From contig QQSB01000062.1 of the NCBI GenBank assembly GCA_003602515.1, positions 1 to 61,320 of the forward strand: DNA of 61,320 nucleotides, in the 5' to 3' direction. This DNA comes from Candidatus Poseidoniales archaeon (GTDB taxonomy: Archaea > Thermoplasmatota > Poseidoniia > Poseidoniales > Thalassarchaeaceae). This document shows positions 35,578 through 43,616 of this stretch, in pieces. Position numbers and translations under genes: made by a program. The notes beneath the pieces were generated by a model, which ran no database searches, was not told where the DNA came from, and saw only the letters and a list, made by a program, of their open reading frames with translations. Numbering within the stretch: the stretch's first letter is position 1; every line of letters begins with the position of its first letter.

Positions 35578-37017
35578 TCACCCAGAGATGACGATGGATT
35601 CCGCTACCGAGGCCAATCCATGCAATCTGAGGGCCTCAACCATCTCGGTGTTCATGACTTTCGAAGTATCAGTAAGTCGGATTCCAGAATCCTTGATGTT
35701 GTTGATTTCAGCTAGCGCTGCGTCCTTAGAGGACGATCCTATCGAGATTGCAGAAGATAGTTTGGAGGCGAAATTAGCTACTGTCATCCCTTCTCCTTCC
35801 CTGATTGAGGTGATTATGTTTGATACATCCTGTACGGCCTGGTCTATTTGGTCCGAACCCCCGAAGTGATTTGCTGGGGCCCATGAAGCGGCGTGCACTC
35901 CTGCCGCTTTTCCAGACACTAAGTCGTCCAGCAGGATGTTTCCAGGTAGTGGGTATTCACCATGCATTCCAGTGTTGGCACTCCTTCCAGCAGCATACAG
36001 GCCTGTATGCCAAAGACTGGTGGATGAATCTCCTGTATTTTGTTCCTGGAAGATGACCCTGCCCTCGTTATCGCACGGAGCACCGCCCGTAGTGTATGCC
36101 ACACCGGGAGACAGAGGGACTACGTCTCTTGTGATGTCCAGTCCGAGTCTGTCCCTGATTCGCGATGATGTTTGAGAGAACCAGGACTTTGCTTCTGGGT
36201 CCATTCCTCTCAAATCGAGTACGCAGGTCTCCCCTTCTAGAGCCTCCTCTGGTCCGATGTCGTCCCCATTTTCTCTCCTTATCCTGCCCCCTGAACCCAG
36301 TACGTCTATTGGGATATGGATTCCGCAGTCTCTGATTGTTAGTGGGTGCCTAGGAGTTTTTCCCATCCCCCTAAGTTCGATACCAGCAGATAATGCAAGG
36401 GCTGATCCGGTTCCCGAACCCTCGCTCGGGTTTGACCACAGTCCTTGGTGCCCCTCGGTTGCGAGTATGACGGCCTTTGTCTGAAATGGTTCGATTTCTC
36501 CTGTAGAGATGTTCAGGGTGACTAGTCCTCTGACTTGATTATTGTCAGAAACAATAGAGAGAGGTAAATAGTCCGAATTCCGCTGAATACCTCGCTTGAT
36601 AGCCTGTTCCTCTAGAATCCTAGTAACCTCTCTTGAGGTTGAGTCTCCACAGCCCGTAAGACGTGGCACTTGGTGCCCGGGAGCAGGGGCTGCATGAGGT
36701 AGGCCTCCCTCCCTGCGCCTGAGGGCAAGCCCCCATCTTTCCAACTCAGCAAGCGTTGAGACTCCTTCATTACAAGTCCTAGAAACTACGGATTCGTTAC
36801 AAAATTCACCACCCGCAGCGAGCGTGTCGTCCATGTGGGATTGTGAGTTTAATTCGTCAATCGAAGCAGCGAGACCGGCTACTGGAGGGGAGCCGGATCC
36901 TGATCCGACTCCGAGTTCGTCTATCATCAATGGGACCACCCCCGCGTCTGAGCAGGCTATCGCTGCGCGAAGCGCCGCTGGGCCCGAACCGATAACCACA
37001 ACTTCTCTGGACTCCAT
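35578..37017 (-). CDS. FAD-dependent oxidoreductase of the succinate dehydrogenase/fumarate reductase/NadB superfamily, divergent
   Basis: A 479-residue flavoprotein. The FAD site begins at residue 7 (VVVIGSGPAALRAA), with AVILATEGHQG and the C-terminal GLYAAGRSANTGMHGEYPL as further superfamily marks. The capping-domain block VPLSPGVAYTTGGAPCDNEGRV matches the PVxHYxxGG region. The Arg normally found in the G-A-N-R-L-x-G-N active-site segment of SdhA/FrdA/NadB is replaced: the segment reads GEYPLPGNILLDD. A different substrate is therefore likely. No iron-sulfur or membrane partner is nearby, so it is not a standard complex II. It is cotranscribed with the HIT gene. Confidence 0.75.
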   Translation of the reverse strand: MESREVVVIGSGPAALRAAIACSDAGVVPLMIDELGVGSGSGSPPVAGLAASIDELNSQSHMDDTLAAGGEFCNESVVSRTCNEGVSTLAELERWGLALRRREGGLPHAAPAPGHQVPRLTGCGDSTSREVTRILEEQAIKRGIQRNSDYLPLSIVSDNNQVRGLVTLNISTGEIEPFQTKAVILATEGHQGLWSNPSEGSGTGSALALSAGIELRGMGKTPRHPLTIRDCGIHIPIDVLGSGGRIRRENGDDIGPEEALEGETCVLDLRGMDPEAKSWFSQTSSRIRDRLGLDITRDVVPLSPGVAYTTGGAPCDNEGRVIFQEQNTGDSSTSLWHTGLYAAGRSANTGMHGEYPLPGNILLDDLVSGKAAGVHAASWAPANHFGGSDQIDQAVQDVSNIITSIREGEGMTVANFASKLSSAISIGSSSKDAALAEINNIKDSGIRLTDTSKVMNTEMVEALRLHGLASVAESIVISG

Positions 37018-37081
37018 CTTTCAATCTCGCCAGAGGTCCCAATCACAAGAACGTGACGCTTTATCGACGTCCTACGTGACG

Positions 37082-38620
37082 TCAATCCACTACGGAAATT
37101 GCGATTCTTCTAACGGCGACTGCTGCATCCAACATCTTTTCAGTTGCTCCTTCTGGATTGAATCCTGATGAAAGAGTGGTCTGAACCACGAATGATGAGA
37201 CCGTCTCTCCGTTTGGTCCTCTTAGATTGACTTGTATCGGTTTAGAACCCGTTGCTCCCTGTGGCCATGCTAGGCCTATCCACAATACCAGAGAGTTGTC
37301 TATTAGCCTTCCCAGTACATCGACGATGTCGTTGCCTTCTTCTCCAATCTTAGCTGGTTTCTTGGGCTGTCTCGAGACTGGAGGGTTCAGCCTGAGGGTC
37401 TGGTGATGGGGTTCCCCATCGGCTGCGATGATGTCGACTTCAACCTGGCAAGATTTTCGCGAATGGTTGTGAATCATTACGAACAAATCGCCCTGTCCTT
37501 GCGAGCACCTTGGGGGAATGTCCAGATCTAGCCTCCATGGGTTCTCGATTAGTGAAGAGTGCCCTCTTAGTGCTGCATCCTCGAGTCGGTCGATCAGCCT
37601 GAACAGGCCTGGTTGCCATGCTCTTGTATGTGCCATTAGTCTTCGAAGAGTACGGTAGCAGAACTTCGATTGATCGTCATTCAAGTCGTCTATTGCAGCC
37701 ACTCGAAAAACTCGCTTGGATTCGGAAACCAATCTATCGTTGTCCAGTAGACCGAGGTGGTTTAGATGGAGGACGCGCAGAAGGTGTTCAACCGCTGATT
37801 CCGGAGTCTGGTTAGAGCGTACTTTATTCTCTAGTTCGATTAGCCAATCATCCCATGCTCCAGCGGTCTCAGGATCCAAATGAGCCACTACCAAATCTGA
37901 GAGGACTCTATTCAATGTGCTCTGGTGGAGTGTTGGGGCATGCATGGAAAGAAGTGGGAAATCCTCGTCAGTCATAGGTATCCTGCGCTCCAGTTGAAGA
38001 GTATTGATGATAGAAATGGAACCCAGGAAAATAGCCAGCCCGTAGAGTATCGATGCCAATATGTTCCCCGTCTCGAAGTTATCAACCGAATTGAGTGCCC
38101 CCATGGCAAGAGCCGCGCAAAGAATCCGTGTCCTTTCCCTCAGAGTTCTCTCGTGCAGAGTATTCAGGATCCGCTCTACTCCGGGGTATGCCTCCATTGA
38201 ACGGTTACTGCCTATTTTCAACTGAAGTCTGTCTCTCGCAGACATCTGCGCAAAGGAAGCTGCTAACAGGGTCGGAAAGAAGAGGGTCGCTTGGATTGCG
38301 AAGAGTGCGACTCCGGCCAATAGGTATTCTTCACTCCAACCAGAGGCAAATATAATTGTAGCAAGTATGGCAAGCACTGAGACAAGTGTCCTTGCTCGTC
38401 TGCTCCCCCTGATTGTGGAGATTCTGGTCCACAGTACTCGTTGAGAGTCTCTAATCCGGACTCTTCGATTCAACGCATTTTCTGATGTCTGGCCAAAGGT
38501 GGTATCTTCGCCATACGGGTTGGGGAGGTCCGAGGAGTTGCTCGCCACGGTCTCTCGAGGGGCTTTCTCTGCTTGATGGCATCGGATAACAGAATGGAAA
38601 AACAAGTTTTTCCGGGGCAC
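37082..38620 (-). CDS. membrane protein of unknown function
   Basis: A 512-residue protein. After a hydrophilic start come two pairs of helices: about residues 78-94 and 97-115 (TLVSVLAILATIIFASGW, LLAGVALFAIQATLFFP), and about 165-180 and 187-205 (ILASILYGLAIFLGSISII). The remaining 300 residues are soluble, first helical (LDDWLIELENKVRSNQ-like) and then beta-rich (DLFVMIHNHSRKSCQVEVDI). I recognise no family. The GTG at 38620 gives the longest frame; a GTG about 24 codons later after CGAGAG is another candidate. It begins 30 bases from tRNA-Arg on the other strand. Confidence 0.55.
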   Translation of the reverse strand: MPRKNLFFHSVIRCHQAEKAPRETVASNSSDLPNPYGEDTTFGQTSENALNRRVRIRDSQRVLWTRISTIRGSRRARTLVSVLAILATIIFASGWSEEYLLAGVALFAIQATLFFPTLLAASFAQMSARDRLQLKIGSNRSMEAYPGVERILNTLHERTLRERTRILCAALAMGALNSVDNFETGNILASILYGLAIFLGSISIINTLQLERRIPMTDEDFPLLSMHAPTLHQSTLNRVLSDLVVAHLDPETAGAWDDWLIELENKVRSNQTPESAVEHLLRVLHLNHLGLLDNDRLVSESKRVFRVAAIDDLNDDQSKFCYRTLRRLMAHTRAWQPGLFRLIDRLEDAALRGHSSLIENPWRLDLDIPPRCSQGQGDLFVMIHNHSRKSCQVEVDIIAADGEPHHQTLRLNPPVSRQPKKPAKIGEEGNDIVDVLGRLIDNSLVLWIGLAWPQGATGSKPIQVNLRGPNGETVSSFVVQTTLSSGFNPEGATEKMLDAAVAVRRIAISVVD

Positions 38621-38650
38621 ATTTCTTCAAGAGGTCGTGCTCGCGGGAGC

Positions 38651-38728
38651 GGGCGTGTAGCATAGCCTGGATAATGCACCGGCCTCCTAAGCCGGGGACC
38701 GCGGGTTCGAATCCTGCCGCGCCCGCCA
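38651..38728 (+). tRNA. tRNA-Arg(CCT)
   Basis: Complete cloverleaf: acceptor GGGCGTG with CGCGCCC, D stem GCAT/ATGC, anticodon stem CCGGC/GCCGG around CTCCTAA with anticodon CCT (reads AGG), and T stem GCGGG/CCTGC around TTCGAAT. Discriminator G73 and CCA are encoded. No intron. The next base begins the stop codon of the convergent RFC-like gene, so the two gene ends abut. Confidence 0.96.
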
Positions 38729-39865
38729 TCACGAAATCGACAAACCATGATGCTTGCCTGCACTTGCCGTTCGATGCAGGAACCTCTCGAAATGAATCCT
38801 CGGGTATGTGGAGCGCTGCAACCCCACATCGCACTCAGATAGCGCGTCTAGCATCTCCTCTCTGAGTGTTTGTGGTACGCTTAGCCTCCTGCCGACGATG
38901 ACGTCGTGGATCTGTGATATCAGATCGGTCGCATCAAGACCGTGGTTGTTCATGAGGTCATCCACCTCTGCCATCGCTCCAGAGAGGGTTTTCCTATTCC
39001 TGCCTCCACGATTTTCCCACTTCCACTCTACTACCTTGCCCCTGATTGCCAACTCCACGAGTCTCCTACCTGCTTGGAGAGTTGATGCCTGTACCATCTT
39101 GTGAACCGAAGACCTATCCGAAACGAGGTCTCTGATGTCAAGCATCTCGAGAGTGAAGATTGCCTTCTTCAGATTGCCGTCCGAGATATATGCGATATCT
39201 GCCAACACTCCATCAGCGGGTTCGCAGCCGTTCCTCTCTGCAATCTCAGAAAGTGTTGTTGTGATAATTTCTCTTCCAGTAGAGGGGATACGGATCATCT
39301 GGCTTCGAGAGCGGAGTGCATCTATTATCCTCGATGGGGCTCGAGCAATCAGTACAAACCTTGAGGCGGCTCCCACCGTTTCCATCATCCTTCTGAGGTA
39401 TGCCTGGCGAATATGGCCCAAGTAGTCCGCATCCTCAATAACGATTAATCGGCTAATTGGGATAGTGCCGATCTTGACCTCGCCCTCCGAGCCGGCCGGA
39501 GCAACCTCTTCGGAATCGGAAATAGAAATGCCCCTATCGAATGCGTCTAGGCTGGTCCTACCTGCAAGTGTATCCTTCTCGGAACCGCTTGGCCTTAGGA
39601 ACTCCTCGAACGTAGCCATGGCTCCTCTCTGCCTAGCGAGGTCGCGCGCTTGCAAGATGTGTGTCGTAGACTTCCACCCCGGACCGAGGATCTGCCTCGC
39701 GAAGAGTCGCCAACATGCCGTCTTTCCGACCCCGGCCGGACCGGTAATCAGCAGGTGGGGCGGATCGACAGAGGTGCTCGTGGACAGTAAAGTCTGTTTC
39801 ACAGCCTCAGGCACCGCTAGCTCTTCGAACCTTGATGGTGCCTCTGTCACGAGCCAACTCGCCAT
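38729..39865 (-). CDS. replication factor C-like AAA+ clamp-loader ATPase, atypical
   Basis: AAA+ protein related to clamp-loader subunits. Walker A is GPAGVGKT at residues 42-49. Walker B reads LIVIEDAD near residue 143, where RFC and DnaX proteins have DEAD. The sensor-1/Arg-finger region reads RSRSQMIRIP where RFC small subunits have the S-R-C motif. The C-terminal helical collar follows (FTLEMLDIRD, ISQIHDVIVGR). At 378 residues it is close to RFC small-subunit size (about 320) with an insert near residues 85-125. It may be a second small subunit of this archaeon's clamp loader. No other clamp-loader gene is in view. Confidence 0.75.
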   Translation of the reverse strand: MASWLVTEAPSRFEELAVPEAVKQTLLSTSTSVDPPHLLITGPAGVGKTACWRLFARQILGPGWKSTTHILQARDLARQRGAMATFEEFLRPSGSEKDTLAGRTSLDAFDRGISISDSEEVAPAGSEGEVKIGTIPISRLIVIEDADYLGHIRQAYLRRMMETVGAASRFVLIARAPSRIIDALRSRSQMIRIPSTGREIITTTLSEIAERNGCEPADGVLADIAYISDGNLKKAIFTLEMLDIRDLVSDRSSVHKMVQASTLQAGRRLVELAIRGKVVEWKWENRGGRNRKTLSGAMAEVDDLMNNHGLDATDLISQIHDVIVGRRLSVPQTLREEMLDALSECDVGLQRSTYPRIHFERFLHRTASAGKHHGLSIS

Positions 39866-39904
39866 GGACGTATGGGAGAGAGGGAGGACTTGAACTCAAC
39901 GATG

Positions 39905-40168
39905 CTACTCTGCCTTGAGAACCTTGACCATGCCGTCCTTTCGAGGCTTGACGAAAATTCGATATCCACACTTATGGCAGGACTTTCCGGTCGAGCCGGC
40001 CTCGGCCCATGCCATGAATCCGCAGTTAACGCACTTGTAGCGAATCTCCAGGGGGTCCATGGGGGCGTTGCAATGGCTGCATTGCTGCTCTGAAGTAGGG
40101 TTATACTCCCTCTTATCGGTCCTGTTGCAGTTCCTGCACTTGTATAGGATCTTCTTATCGGCCTTCAT
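39905..40168 (-). CDS. RNA polymerase subunit P-like protein with an extra zinc ribbon
   Basis: An 87-residue protein with two Cys4 units. Residues 44-87 look like Rpo12/RpoP (Rpb12): YKCVNCG with Cys46/Cys49, CHKCGYRIFVKPR with Cys64/Cys67, and the basic end VKVLKAE. The first half adds another ribbon, Cys11/Cys14 and Cys30/Cys33 (YKCRNC...CSHC). RpoP is normally about 45-50 residues, so either this is a fused form or translation starts at Met37 (40060), which gives a normal-length RpoP; neither start has a clear ribosome site. It lies between the RFC-like and guaAA genes on the same strand. Confidence 0.7.
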   Translation of the reverse strand: MKADKKILYKCRNCNRTDKREYNPTSEQQCSHCNAPMDPLEIRYKCVNCGFMAWAEAGSTGKSCHKCGYRIFVKPRKDGMVKVLKAE

Positions 40169-40210
40169 TGCTATCGAACCGGCGACCTACCGGGCCTTCT
40201 TCAACCTGTC

Positions 40211-40801
40211 CTATGCTGATTTGGCAGATTTGCATATCCTAACGAAGTTCTCAAAGATGTTCGAGCCGAACTCTGTATCATTGACCTCTGGATGGAACTG
40301 GAGGCCGAATCTGTCCAGATCCTCGTTCTGCATTGCTTGTACCTGGCATGACTCGCTGTGTGCGATTTCCACAAACCCCGGTGGGGTAATGGTAACCTCG
40401 TCGTTATGGCTCTCCCACACCGTCTGTTCTGATGGAGTCCCCCTGAATAGGGGGCCACCATCGCCCACTAGGGAAATGATTGCAGCGCCGAATTCAGGTT
40501 TGGGGGCTTCGCCTGCATCGCCACCATAGTGGCGTGCCATGAACTGATGACCTGCGCAGATTCCCAGAATGGGGATGTCCAGTGAGAGATAATCAGCGCA
40601 ATTCCCGAGTTCCCCCGTAAGCCCGACACGGGCAGCCCCCCCTGACAATATCAGACCGTCTAATTCCCTGAGTTCCTCTAATGGTGTGTTGTTTGGAAGA
40701 ATCTGTGTTTCTACGCCCAGGTACCGTAGCATTCTCCACTCTCTGTGTGTCCATTGGCCTCCGTTATCGATCACATCGATGACTGCCTGGTCGGCTCCCA
40801 T
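40211..40801 (-). CDS. guaAA: GMP synthase, glutamine amidotransferase subunit A
   Basis: Class I glutamine amidotransferase that supplies ammonia to the separate synthetase subunit for XMP to GMP conversion; archaea often split GuaA this way. The N terminus VIDVIDNGGQWTHREWRML is typical of the archaeal subunit. The nucleophile Cys82 is in LGICAGHQFMA, and the His170-Glu172 pair is in LQFHPEV. Length 196 is normal. The synthetase subunit gene is not in this window. The ATG at 40801 lies 79 bases from tRNA-Asp, which is on the other strand. Confidence 0.95.
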   Translation of the reverse strand: MGADQAVIDVIDNGGQWTHREWRMLRYLGVETQILPNNTPLEELRELDGLILSGGAARVGLTGELGNCADYLSLDIPILGICAGHQFMARHYGGDAGEAPKPEFGAAIISLVGDGGPLFRGTPSEQTVWESHNDEVTITPPGFVEIAHSESCQVQAMQNEDLDRFGLQFHPEVNDTEFGSNIFENFVRICKSAKSA

Positions 40802-40880
40802 GCAGGGCCTGGGTGCGGCTGGGCCATCAATAATGCCCCCTCAAACCTTGAAAAAGGAAGGCTATCTCGGTGGAGAGCCG

Positions 40881-40956
40881 GCCCCGATGGTGTAGTGGCC
40901 TATCATGCAGCCCTGTCGAGGCTGCGACCCGGGTTCAAATCCCGGTCGGGGCGCCA
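40881..40956 (+). tRNA. tRNA-Asp(GTC)
   Basis: Complete cloverleaf: acceptor GCCCCGA with TCGGGGC, U8-G9, D stem GTGT, anticodon stem CAGCC/GGCTG around loop CTGTCGA with anticodon GTC, and T stem CCGGG/CCCGG around TTCAAAT. Discriminator G73 and CCA are encoded. No intron. The stop codon of the convergent Trm5-like gene begins two bases later. Confidence 0.96.
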
Positions 40957-40957
40957 A

Positions 40958-42136
40958 CTATTCATCGATAGGTGTAATCCAAGAGTGGAATGAGCATAGC
41001 CTTAGTTTGCTGCTATAGTCACTCTTGATGCGAAGAGTTGTGGCCGGGAATCCCTCCGGGGGGTCAGGTAGAATCGTTCGAATGGAGTGGTTGGCCTCCT
41101 CTATTCCATTTTCAGGAGCAATCACCCTCCCCCTGATCATCGATACATTCTTTCGATTGAGCAGGGGTACCAGGGAGGATAGCATCTCTATTGTCCTATG
41201 AGGGAGATTAACGATCAGCAGATCCCATCGGCCAGTCAGCTCTGGGTTTTCGCAAAGCTTGGTTGCATCGGCGACTCCGATAATTCGATCATCGAAGACC
41301 CTGGATATTGGACTTGGTTCCTTTGGGTAACTCCGACCATCCCATCTACGGAGATTATCCATGAGCAGTTCCACGGCGTCAGTATTCAAGTCGGAAGCTA
41401 GTATTTCTCCAACGAGGCCTGGCTCTGAGAGAAGTGTGGAAAGAGCGGGTCCGACACCGCAGAACGGATCGCATACCCTAAGTGGCCTCCCGAGTGATTG
41501 GCGCAAATCCTTAGCTAGGGACAGGGTTTCTAGCCTCTCAGCCTGAAGCTTCGTAGAGAAGTATGCCCTGTTGGGGTCGCAAGCGATCGATCGGCCTGAC
41601 TCCCGAACCAGAACACGAGTTCTACAGAGCGAATCAGGGATTTCATCAGTGATTATCTCGCCATCAAGCCTAGCACCAATTGGAGTAAGCTTACGAATTC
41701 TCAATTCACCCTGCACACCTTCGTCTTTTAGAATCAGGCGAATGTGAGGGTGCGACAGGAGTTTTGCCTCTGCGATATGGCGTGTGAAAGTCTCCAATTC
41801 ATCCTCAATCCTAACAACCATCATGTCTGAAATGAATTCATGAGATGAGGGCCAAGCATCTCCATACTCCTTAATCTCCTCTCTGTCAACGAGTGAAGAG
41901 AGATGGTTCCACCAGTCGGAGTCTATCTTGGAGTCGGGCAATCCATCGACGAGAGTCACCTCGTAAACATCCAGGGGGGCTGGGATTTCGATTGGCGCTC
42001 CCGGATCTAATGGAATCAGCCTGTGATCATCTTCTTGAGAGAAAACCCTCATTCCCCCGGCTAACCAATCCCTTTCTCGGAGAATCGCTAGAGAGTCCTC
42101 CACATCGCGATTTGGGACCCTTAGGTGGCGCATCAC
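40958..42136 (-). CDS. trm5: Trm5-family tRNA (guanine-37 N1)-methyltransferase
   Basis: Class I SAM methyltransferase of the Trm5/TYW2 family; Trm5 makes m1G37, which prevents frameshifting, or acts early in wyosine synthesis. The N-terminal recognition domain is followed by a ferredoxin-like stretch (ETFTRHIAEAKLL, QGELRIRKLTPIG). The Rossmann domain has YFSTKLQAERLETL, motif I RVCDPFCGVGPALS, EILASDLNTDAVELL, and the family's NLPHR motif near residue 305. Length 392 is within range. The GTG at 42136 or the ATG next to it starts the frame. TYW2, an aminocarboxypropyl transferase relative, is an alternative. Confidence 0.85.
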   Translation of the reverse strand: MMRHLRVPNRDVEDSLAILRERDWLAGGMRVFSQEDDHRLIPLDPGAPIEIPAPLDVYEVTLVDGLPDSKIDSDWWNHLSSLVDREEIKEYGDAWPSSHEFISDMMVVRIEDELETFTRHIAEAKLLSHPHIRLILKDEGVQGELRIRKLTPIGARLDGEIITDEIPDSLCRTRVLVRESGRSIACDPNRAYFSTKLQAERLETLSLAKDLRQSLGRPLRVCDPFCGVGPALSTLLSEPGLVGEILASDLNTDAVELLMDNLRRWDGRSYPKEPSPISRVFDDRIIGVADATKLCENPELTGRWDLLIVNLPHRTIEMLSSLVPLLNRKNVSMIRGRVIAPENGIEEANHSIRTILPDPPEGFPATTLRIKSDYSSKLRLCSFHSWITPIDE

Positions 42137-42187
42137 GTTGATGGGCCGGAGGCATCATCGCTTCACAATGACGGAGGCTGATGATCA

Positions 42188-42706
42188 GTGATTCGGAGCA
42201 TTCTGATATCCCCTATCGGACGGTACCTTCGAACAAGGAGGCTATTCAGAGCGGCGAAAGAGATGTCCCAGGTGAAGTCCAAGAGGCTGATGGTGATCGG
42301 TGACCCATGCAGCGGGAACTACTTCCAGTTCATGTCCAGCATGTTTCCAAACTGTGAGCATGGTGACGTGACGGTGGACCTATACGGATGCGATTCCTGC
42401 AACAGAATGGACATTAACGACATGTCTGCCTGGGAGGAATACGAGGATGACTCCTTCGTAGTAATGGAAACAGGGGTTCTCGGGTTCTCCAAGGATGTGG
42501 AAGCGGTTATACAACAGATCAAGAGGATCTCTGGAGGAGACTTCCTCTCTGCAGGAGGCAACCGAGGTTTCCTGTGGGTGAAGTACCTGTACAAGACTTA
42601 CAGCAAGGATCTGATTCACTCCATGGACCCATTCGACTCGAGAAAGGACGAGTACTTCTCAGGCATCAAGTTGGGGCGAAAGGGGTCGTTTAGGCTGAAG
42701 TTCTGA
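42188..42706 (+). CDS. protein of unknown function, possible methyltransferase remnant
   Basis: A 172-residue protein. From residue 33 the pattern KRLMVIGDPCSGNYFQFMSS, DVTVDLYGCDSC, FVVMETGVLGF suggests a small Rossmann-type domain like a truncated class I methyltransferase with a degenerate SAM loop (GDPCSG rather than GxGxG). I cannot assign it. The first 25 residues are basic and may not be translated, since an ATG at 42263 has AAGAG just ahead; the GTG at 42188 is the longest choice. It precedes dph5 by 24 bases and is probably cotranscribed with it. Confidence 0.55.
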   Translation: MIRSILISPIGRYLRTRRLFRAAKEMSQVKSKRLMVIGDPCSGNYFQFMSSMFPNCEHGDVTVDLYGCDSCNRMDINDMSAWEEYEDDSFVVMETGVLGFSKDVEAVIQQIKRISGGDFLSAGGNRGFLWVKYLYKTYSKDLIHSMDPFDSRKDEYFSGIKLGRKGSFRLKF

Positions 42707-42730
42707 ACGTAATCAGATTGATGAGCGTCG

Positions 42731-43567
42731 GTGGATGAGGGGAGGAGGATGGCAACCGAGGACATTTCCCCCGGGCTGTGGCTGATTGGAATCGGGCCGG
42801 GCGATTTGGGGCATATGACAGAGAGAGCAAAGAGCATTGCAAAGGGATGTAGCAAGAGGTATCTCGAGGGTTACACCGCTGTTCTTCCAAAGGATCAGGA
42901 GGATCTATTGGAGGCAGAGGTGGGTACTTGGGAGAGGCTGATGAGACCGTCCGTCGAGGACCCGGGGGGCCTACTGGACGAGGCTCGGGATAAGCCGGTG
43001 GCACTGATGGTCGTGGGCGATCCGATGCAGGCGACCACTCACATCGATCTAGAGGCTAGATGCATGGAGCAAGGCGTCAGTTTCGAAGTAGTTCCGGGTA
43101 TGTCCGCGACGTCGCTGGCAGTATCGCTATCAGGTTTGCAATCCTACAAATTCGGAAGACAGGTGACCATTCCTTACCCATATGGCCAGTATCTAGCAAC
43201 CTCGCCGCTGGAGATGATTAATGCGAATCGCAATAGTGGTCTGCATACCCTGGTTCTACTCGATCTGGATCCTACTGGAATGGGCTTCGATCTGCCTACT
43301 CCGATGAGTCCGGAACAGGCGGTATCGGTTCTCGAAAGGATGTCGAAAAGGTCACAGGAGAGCGAGGCTAGGGAAGGGATCGATGCAGATGTAAGAGAAT
43401 GGGAGGGGATTCTTCTGAGCGATATTGGCACGAGCAGCCAGCGAGTTTCTTCTGGTTCCCTGGACGAGCTCTCTGCAATAGAGGGTGGTTATGTGCACAC
43501 ATTTGTGATCCCCTCGAATATGAGTGACAACGAGAAGGAAGCATTCTGCAGAAGGAAAGAGTCCTAG
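42731..43567 (+). CDS. dph5: diphthine synthase
   Basis: SAM-dependent methyltransferase that trimethylates the modified histidine of translation elongation factor 2 on the way to diphthamide. The TIM-like tetrapyrrole-methylase fold shows LWLIGIGPGDLGHMTERA, YLEGYTA, VALMVVGDPMQATTH, the FEVVPGMSATSLAVSLSGL block and HTLVLLDLDP, in family order and spacing. Length 278 is normal. The GTG at 42731 gives the longest frame; the ATG at 42749, directly behind GGGGAGGAGG, also fits the family N terminus. eEF2/aEF2 itself is not encoded here. Confidence 0.92.
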   Translation: MDEGRRMATEDISPGLWLIGIGPGDLGHMTERAKSIAKGCSKRYLEGYTAVLPKDQEDLLEAEVGTWERLMRPSVEDPGGLLDEARDKPVALMVVGDPMQATTHIDLEARCMEQGVSFEVVPGMSATSLAVSLSGLQSYKFGRQVTIPYPYGQYLATSPLEMINANRNSGLHTLVLLDLDPTGMGFDLPTPMSPEQAVSVLERMSKRSQESEAREGIDADVREWEGILLSDIGTSSQRVSSGSLDELSAIEGGYVHTFVIPSNMSDNEKEAFCRRKES

Positions 43568-43616
43568 GTGGCCCGACGAACTCAAGGCTTAGCCTCGTGT
43601 CCGAAGGCTCGATAGC

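Noticed and set aside
35578-37017. Naming the flavoprotein L-aspartate oxidase or fumarate reductase
   Set aside because: The active-site Arg segment is not conserved and no nadA/nadC or complex II partner is nearby.
38651-40956. Integrated mobile element at the tRNA genes
   Set aside because: No integrase, no direct repeat of the tRNA 3' end and only housekeeping genes lie between tRNA-Arg and tRNA-Asp.
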